From Roseomonas xinghualingensis (lineage in GTDB: Bacteria; Pseudomonadota; Alphaproteobacteria; Acetobacterales; Acetobacteraceae): a DNA stretch of 18,733 nt. Of the stretch, positions 15,264 to 18,733 are shown piece after piece (position 1 is the stretch's first letter; every line of letters begins with the position of its first letter). Below the pieces are notes generated by a model. It searched no databases and was not told the origin of the DNA. It saw only the letters and a list, made by a program, of their open reading frames with translations. The position numbers were made by a program, and so were the translations under genes. The stretch is from positions 1-18,733 of the forward strand of contig NZ_JAOXLP010000050.1 of the NCBI RefSeq assembly GCF_025791835.1, written 5' to 3'.

Positions 15264-15580
15264 GCGAGGGGTTCCACGAAGACCTTCAGCTTGCCGCCGC
15301 AGGCCAGGCCGACCTCCCAGGCACGCTCATCGGTGATGCCGAAATCGAGGAGTTGTGGCGTGCCGCTTTCCATCACCTGCTTCGCCACATCGGCCACCGC
15401 GCCCTCGATGCAGCCGCCGGAAACGGAACCGGCGAGTCGCCCGGTGGCAGTCACCGCCAGGCGCGAACCGGCGGGACGGGGCGAGGAGCCCCAGGTCTCC
15501 ACCACCGTGGCCAGGGCCACGCGTTCCCCTTCTGCCTTCCAGGCACGGGCAGTTTCCAGGATGTCCTCGGTGCCGCTCAT
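15260..15580 (-). CDS. XdhC/CoxI family protein, N-terminal domain only
   Basis: The 106-residue protein is the XdhC_CoxI N-terminal domain alone. ATVVETWGSSPRPAGSRLAV (24-43), GSVSGGCIEGAV (51-62) with Cys57, FGITDERAWEVGLACGG (80-96) with Cys94 and a final VFVEPL are the family signatures. The conserved cysteines are thought to contact molybdenum cofactor during sulfuration and transfer. It is probably a partner of the C-terminal-domain protein encoded next, together forming a complete XdhC. Both ends show 4-base ATGA overlaps (with CoxE upstream and the second XdhC gene downstream), so it is firmly inside the operon. Confidence 0.92.
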   Translation of the reverse strand: MSGTEDILETARAWKAEGERVALATVVETWGSSPRPAGSRLAVTATGRLAGSVSGGCIEGAVADVAKQVMESGTPQLLDFGITDERAWEVGLACGGKLKVFVEPLA

Positions 15581-16734
15581 GCGGTCCTCCCGTTGGTCGG
15601 GCCCGGCGCCGAGAGGGTGGCGACCAGGGCACGTAGACTGTCCAGATTATGCACCTGCCGGTGCTCGTCCACATGTGGCAGCAGCGCGCGGATGCCCGCC
15701 GCGCGCGGCTGGAAGCCAGCATAGCGCAGCAGGGGGTTAAGCCAGATCAGGCGGCGGCAGGAATGGGAAAGGCGCTCGGCGGCCTCGGACAGACCCTCGG
15801 CGCCGCCCCGGTCCAGCCCATCGGTGATGAGCAGCACCACCGCCCCCTGGCCCAGAACGCGGCGGGCCCAGAGGCGGTTGAAACGGTCGAGCGAGTCACC
15901 GATGCGGGTGCCGCCGGACCAGTCGGGCAGGATATGGGAGACGGCCTGGAAGGCGACTTCCGGGTCTCGGTTCCGCAGGGCGCGGGTGATGTTGGTCAGC
16001 CGCGTGCCGAAGACGAAGCTGTGCACCCGGTCCCGATGGTTCGCGACCGCATGGAGGAAATGCAGCAGGATCTGCGCGTAACGAGCCATGCTTCCCGAGA
16101 CGTCGCAGAGCAGCACTAGCGGCGGCGGCCGTGTCACGCGACGCCGGCGGGAGATGGTGGCGATCTCCCCGCCCAGCCGCATCGAGGCGCGGATGGTGGC
16201 GCGGAGATCGACGCGGGGGCCGGAAGGGTCCGGGCGGAAGCGGCGCGTGGGGCGTTCAGCCAGGGGCAGGGTCAGGCGGCGGATGGCACGCTTGGCGTCG
16301 GACAGCTCCTCTGCCGTCATGGCCTCGAAATCCAGGCGGTTCAACCGTTCGGCATCGCTGACGGTGAGGGCTGCATCCTCGCGCCGCTCCGGCGCGGCCG
16401 ATGGAGGGGCGGACGGGCTGCTTCCGGGCAGTGCCTCGGAGACGCGGCGGGCGGCGGGCGGCAGGCGATCGGGGGGCGGATCGTCGGGGCCTGGGGCGCG
16501 GCTGGGAGCGTCCGGGTCGCGCCAGAACAGATTGAAGGCCGCGTCGAACACCTCGAAATGGTCGTGCCGATGGATCATCGTCGCGCGCAGGGCGGCATGG
16601 AAGGCGGCGCGGTCGGAGAGCGGGACATGGGCCAGCGCCTCGACGGCTGCCAGGCTTTCAGCCGTGCCCACTGGCAGGCCGGCACGCCGGAGCATCCGGC
16701 CGAAGGCGAGGAGATTGGGTGCGAGGGCGTTCAC
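15577..16734 (-). CDS. coxE: CoxE-like VWA domain protein
   Basis: The 385-residue protein belongs to the VWA_CoxE family. A conserved N-terminal helical part (1-75, with HFEVFDAAFNLFW) is followed by a Pro/Ala-rich variable stretch (about 77-120). The von Willebrand A domain then has an intact metal-ion-dependent adhesion site: DVSGSM (Asp211, Ser213, Ser215), Thr276 in SGGTRIGDS and Asp305 in LITDGLD. In CO dehydrogenase systems CoxE works with the MoxR ATPase CoxD to mature the Cu/Mo active site after cofactor insertion. It overlaps CoxD by four bases upstream and the XdhC N-domain gene downstream. The symbol rests on family and the CoxD/CoxG context; the real client enzyme could be another Mo hydroxylase. 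Confidence 0.9.
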   Translation of the reverse strand: MNALAPNLLAFGRMLRRAGLPVGTAESLAAVEALAHVPLSDRAAFHAALRATMIHRHDHFEVFDAAFNLFWRDPDAPSRAPGPDDPPPDRLPPAARRVSEALPGSSPSAPPSAAPERREDAALTVSDAERLNRLDFEAMTAEELSDAKRAIRRLTLPLAERPTRRFRPDPSGPRVDLRATIRASMRLGGEIATISRRRRVTRPPPLVLLCDVSGSMARYAQILLHFLHAVANHRDRVHSFVFGTRLTNITRALRNRDPEVAFQAVSHILPDWSGGTRIGDSLDRFNRLWARRVLGQGAVVLLITDGLDRGGAEGLSEAAERLSHSCRRLIWLNPLLRYAGFQPRAAGIRALLPHVDEHRQVHNLDSLRALVATLSAPGPTNGRTA

Positions 16735-17651
16735 GACGCGGCCTCGCGCGCCTCCTCCACCCGCCGGGCCAACTCGGCGCCGCGCAGCTTCGCGATGTCA
16801 TCCTGGTATTTCAGCAGCACGCCCAGGGTGGCGTCGGCCGCCTCGGGCTCCAGCTCACGGCGGTTCAGCGCCGTCAGGGCGCGGGCCCAGTCGATTGCCT
16901 CGGCCACTCCAGGCGGCTTGAAGAAGGCATCGTCACGGCGGAGGGCCTGGGTGAAGGCCACCACCTGGGCCGAGAGAGCGGCGGGCACTTCCGGCGCGCG
17001 GCGGGCCAGGATGGCCATCTCCCGCGCGGCGTCAGGGTAATCCACCCAGTGATAGAGGCAGCGGCGGCGGATGGCATCATGCACCTCCCGCGTCCGGTTG
17101 GAGGTGATGACCACCACCGGCGGGGTCTGCGCATGGATCGTGCCCAGTTCCGGAACGGTGATCTGGAAATCGGCCAGGACCTCCAGGAGGAAGGCCTCAA
17201 AGGGTTCGTCGGCGCGGTCCAGCTCGTCGATCAGGAGGAGCGCGGAGCTGCCCTCGATGGCCTGCAGGAGGGGGCGGGCCTCCAGGAAGCGGCGGTCATA
17301 GAGGCCACGCTCCAGCGTCGCACGGTCGGACTCCCCGGCGGCTTCGGCCAGCCGGATCGCCATCAGCTGGCGGGCATGGTTCCACTCATAGGCGGCGGAG
17401 GCCAAGTCCATGCCGTCATGGCATTGCAGCCGGACCAGGCGGCGCGGCAGACGTGCCGCCAGTACCTTGGCGATCTCGGTCTTGCCCGTGCCGGGTTCGC
17501 CCTCCAGCAGGATCGGGCGGCTCATGGCGAGCGCCAGATGCACCGTGGTGGCGAGGGCCCGGTCGGCAACGTAGCCGCCTGCCTCAAGCAAGGCCTGGGT
17601 GGCGGCTACGTCCGGCGGCAGGGCGGCCGCCGGTTGTGCGGTATCAGCCAA
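16731..17651 (-). CDS. coxD: CoxD-like MoxR family AAA+ ATPase
   Basis: The 306-residue ATPase has a Walker A motif GEPGTGKT (51-58), a Walker B LLLIDELD (138-145), sensor-1 TSN (183-185) and an RRR (195-197) in the position of an arginine finger (VHDAIRRRCLYHW). The C-terminal lid ends in helices with REL and KYQDDIAKLRGAELARRVEEA. MoxR ATPases act as chaperones with VWA partners; the CoxD branch is needed for active-site maturation in molybdenum CO dehydrogenase. It overlaps CoxG by 8 bases (17644-17651) and CoxE by 4, so the three are translated together. As with CoxE, the client enzyme is not in the window. Confidence 0.92.
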   Translation of the reverse strand: MADTAQPAAALPPDVAATQALLEAGGYVADRALATTVHLALAMSRPILLEGEPGTGKTEIAKVLAARLPRRLVRLQCHDGMDLASAAYEWNHARQLMAIRLAEAAGESDRATLERGLYDRRFLEARPLLQAIEGSSALLLIDELDRADEPFEAFLLEVLADFQITVPELGTIHAQTPPVVVITSNRTREVHDAIRRRCLYHWVDYPDAAREMAILARRAPEVPAALSAQVVAFTQALRRDDAFFKPPGVAEAIDWARALTALNRRELEPEAADATLGVLLKYQDDIAKLRGAELARRVEEAREAAS

Positions 17652-18318
17652 TGACGAAGAGCAGCGCCAGGACGACCAGCATCACAGCACCGCCGATCCA
17701 GATATTCAGGGGCAGGCCATAGGGCTGGCGGGGGATGGCGGCGAGCATGGCGCCCAGATCCCGGCCGGAAGCCGTGGCTGGGGCTTGGGCTGAGGCATTG
17801 GCGCGGGTGTTGATCGAGGCGGTGGTGGGGGTAGGGGGCACTGCGATGCTGTCCGTCATGGTCTGGGTTGCGGGGGCGGGCGCAAGCTGAGCGGCGAAGC
17901 GGTCGAAGAACTGGTCGGCCATCTGGCGGGCGGTGCTGTCGACCAACCGCGCGCCAAGCTGGGCCATCTTGCCGCCCACCTGCGCCTTCACATTGTAGTT
18001 GAGAGTGGTGGTGGTGGGACCTTCCTCCACCAGCGAGACATCGGCACCGCCGCGGGCAAAGCCCATGGCGCCGCCCTGGCCCTCACCGGTGATGGTGTAG
18101 CCCGCGGGCGGGTTGACGTTGGAGAGCGTGACCTTGCCTCCGAACTTCGCGGACATGGGGCCGATGCGGACGGCCACCTTGGCCGCGAAGCTGTCAGGAC
18201 CGGTGCGCTCCACCGATTCGCAGCCTGGGATCGAGGCCTGGAGAACAGCGGGGTCGTTCAGCGCTTCCCAGACGCGCTCGCGCGGCGCCTCGATGCGGCG
18301 GCTCCCCGTCATGTCCAT
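17644..18318 (-). CDS. coxG: CoxG-like SRPBCC protein with C-terminal membrane anchor
   Basis: The 224-residue protein starts with an SRPBCC/CoxG domain (about 1-146). RIEAPRERVWEALNDPAVLQASIPGCESV (8-36), the AKVAVRIGPMSAKFGGKVTL stretch (46-65) and the C-terminal helix STARQMADQFFDRFAAQL are typical. A Pro/Thr/Ala-rich linker of about 50 residues follows, then a single hydrophobic segment (about 205-223) that should anchor it in the inner membrane with the domain in the cytoplasm. CoxG proteins recruit Mo hydroxylases to the membrane, and quinone binding has been proposed. AAGGAGAA (18325-18332) lies six bases before the ATG at 18318; a second ATG at 18312 is less well placed. It is the first gene of the maturation operon and is divergent from the PEP mutase family gene. 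Confidence 0.9.
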   Translation of the reverse strand: MDMTGSRRIEAPRERVWEALNDPAVLQASIPGCESVERTGPDSFAAKVAVRIGPMSAKFGGKVTLSNVNPPAGYTITGEGQGGAMGFARGGADVSLVEEGPTTTTLNYNVKAQVGGKMAQLGARLVDSTARQMADQFFDRFAAQLAPAPATQTMTDSIAVPPTPTTASINTRANASAQAPATASGRDLGAMLAAIPRQPYGLPLNIWIGGAVMLVVLALLFVIG

Positions 18319-18534
18319 CCGTGCTTCTCCTTGGGCGGTGGTCTCTCGCGGCGCAAACTAGGCGCAGGGCGGGCGCGGGGAAAGAGCACCAGCCTGCCGC
18401 TTCCATCCCGGCCGGTCCCGGTCTGGCCGCCCCGCGAGGGGGGTGATAGGGTTTTTCGGCGGCGGAGGCGCCGGCTGCCGGGCACGGCGAAGGCCGCCCG
18501 CCGGCCCCCGCGAAGAAAATCCGGGAGGTATTCC
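18319..18534. promoter_or_regulatory. Divergent intergenic region between coxG and the PEP mutase family gene
   Basis: These 216 bases must hold promoters for both directions. Ribosome sites are clear at each end (AAGGAGAA for coxG at 18325-18332 minus; GGGAGG at 18523-18528 plus). The only AT-richer patch is GATAGGGTTTTTC near 18446-18458. No confident -10/-35 pair or operator was found. Confidence 0.4.
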
Positions 18535-18733
18535 ATGCCCTATGTGATCGGAGAGGACCTGCCGGAGGCGCCGGCGGGAGTTCGCTTCCGCGCGTTGCTG
18601 GAGCGCCCCGGGATTTTGCGCCTGCCGGGGGCGCATACGGGGATAGCGGCCCTGCTGGCGAAGCGTGCGGGGTTCGAGGGGCTGTACATGTCCGGGGCCG
18701 CGATGTCGGCCAATATGGGCCTGCCGGACCTGG
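18535..18733 (+). CDS. Isocitrate lyase/PEP mutase family protein (5' part, cut by window end)
   Basis: The visible 66 residues contain LLERPGILRLPGAHTGIAAL and KRAGFEGLYMSG followed by ANMGLPDL. This matches the N-terminus of the isocitrate lyase/phosphoenolpyruvate mutase superfamily, closest in pattern to PrpB-type methylisocitrate lyases and oxaloacetate decarboxylase-like members. The catalytic KKCGH-type loop is beyond the window, so the reaction cannot be assigned; C-C bond lysis of a 2-hydroxy di- or tricarboxylate is the likeliest. The start is set by GGGAGG (18523-18528) six bases before the ATG. It is divergent from the cox-type operon, and a functional link is unproven. Confidence 0.85.
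   Translation, partial: MPYVIGEDLPEAPAGVRFRALLERPGILRLPGAHTGIAALLAKRAGFEGLYMSGAAMSANMGLPDL

Noticed and set aside
14535..15740. Plus-strand open frame (401 codons)
   Set aside because: Antisense to the two XdhC genes and the end of coxE, all of which have clear motifs.
1..18733. tRNA, rRNA, CRISPR arrays, insertion sequences, prophage or integration sites
   Set aside because: Read by eye on both strands, no cloverleaf-like, regularly spaced repeat, transposase or integrase signals were seen, and base composition is even throughout. Without a covariance-model search, a degenerate RNA gene cannot be fully excluded.

Overview
The window is GC-rich chromosomal DNA with dense coding, many 4-base ATGA stop/start overlaps and typical alphaproteobacterial genes (a PleD-type diguanylate cyclase, a Cox/XdhC molybdenum-hydroxylase accessory set, serine-glyoxylate aminotransferase). 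The gene style fits Rhodospirillales/Acetobacteraceae, perhaps a Roseomonas-like organism. That placement is inference from protein flavour, since no rRNA or other marker is present.

Layout. At the left edge (1-842, minus) is an OmpA-family outer-membrane protein cut by the window end. Next, on the minus strand, a DUF924 protein is translationally coupled to a 973-residue FAD/iron-sulfur 2-hydroxyacid oxidase (1558-4479). Divergent from the oxidase, on the plus strand, are a serine-glyoxylate-type aminotransferase, a YfcG-like glutathione transferase and a PleD-like response regulator/diguanylate cyclase (8192). A strong hairpin separates PleD from a convergent secreted CHAP-domain protein (minus, 8343-9110).

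From 9402 to 18318 every gene is on the minus strand. Read in transcription order from 18318: CoxG (membrane-anchored SRPBCC), CoxD (MoxR AAA+ ATPase), CoxE (VWA protein), an XdhC N-terminal-domain protein, an XdhC C-terminal Rossmann protein, and a molybdopterin-binding/MocA-like cytidylyltransferase fusion. These six overlap one another by 4 or 8 bases and look like one maturation operon for a molybdenum hydroxylase of the xanthine oxidase/CO dehydrogenase family, although no catalytic subunit lies in the window. Past a weak hairpin come an unrecognised 148-residue protein, a small lipoprotein, an MFS transporter and a Gfo/Idh/MocA oxidoreductase (the last two coupled by TGATG). After another hairpin comes a RidA-family protein. 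At the right edge (18535, plus) begins an isocitrate lyase/PEP mutase family gene, divergent from CoxG.

Two working units stand out. One is a glyoxylate-centred pair: a 2-hydroxyacid oxidase divergent from an aminotransferase that consumes glyoxylate. The other is a compact Mo-hydroxylase maturation operon. I see no tRNA, rRNA, CRISPR array, transposase or phage gene. No gap without a gene exceeds 300 bases. Most of the window looks like ordinary core or near-core chromosome; the least explained parts are the orphan maturation operon and the two unknown small genes after it.
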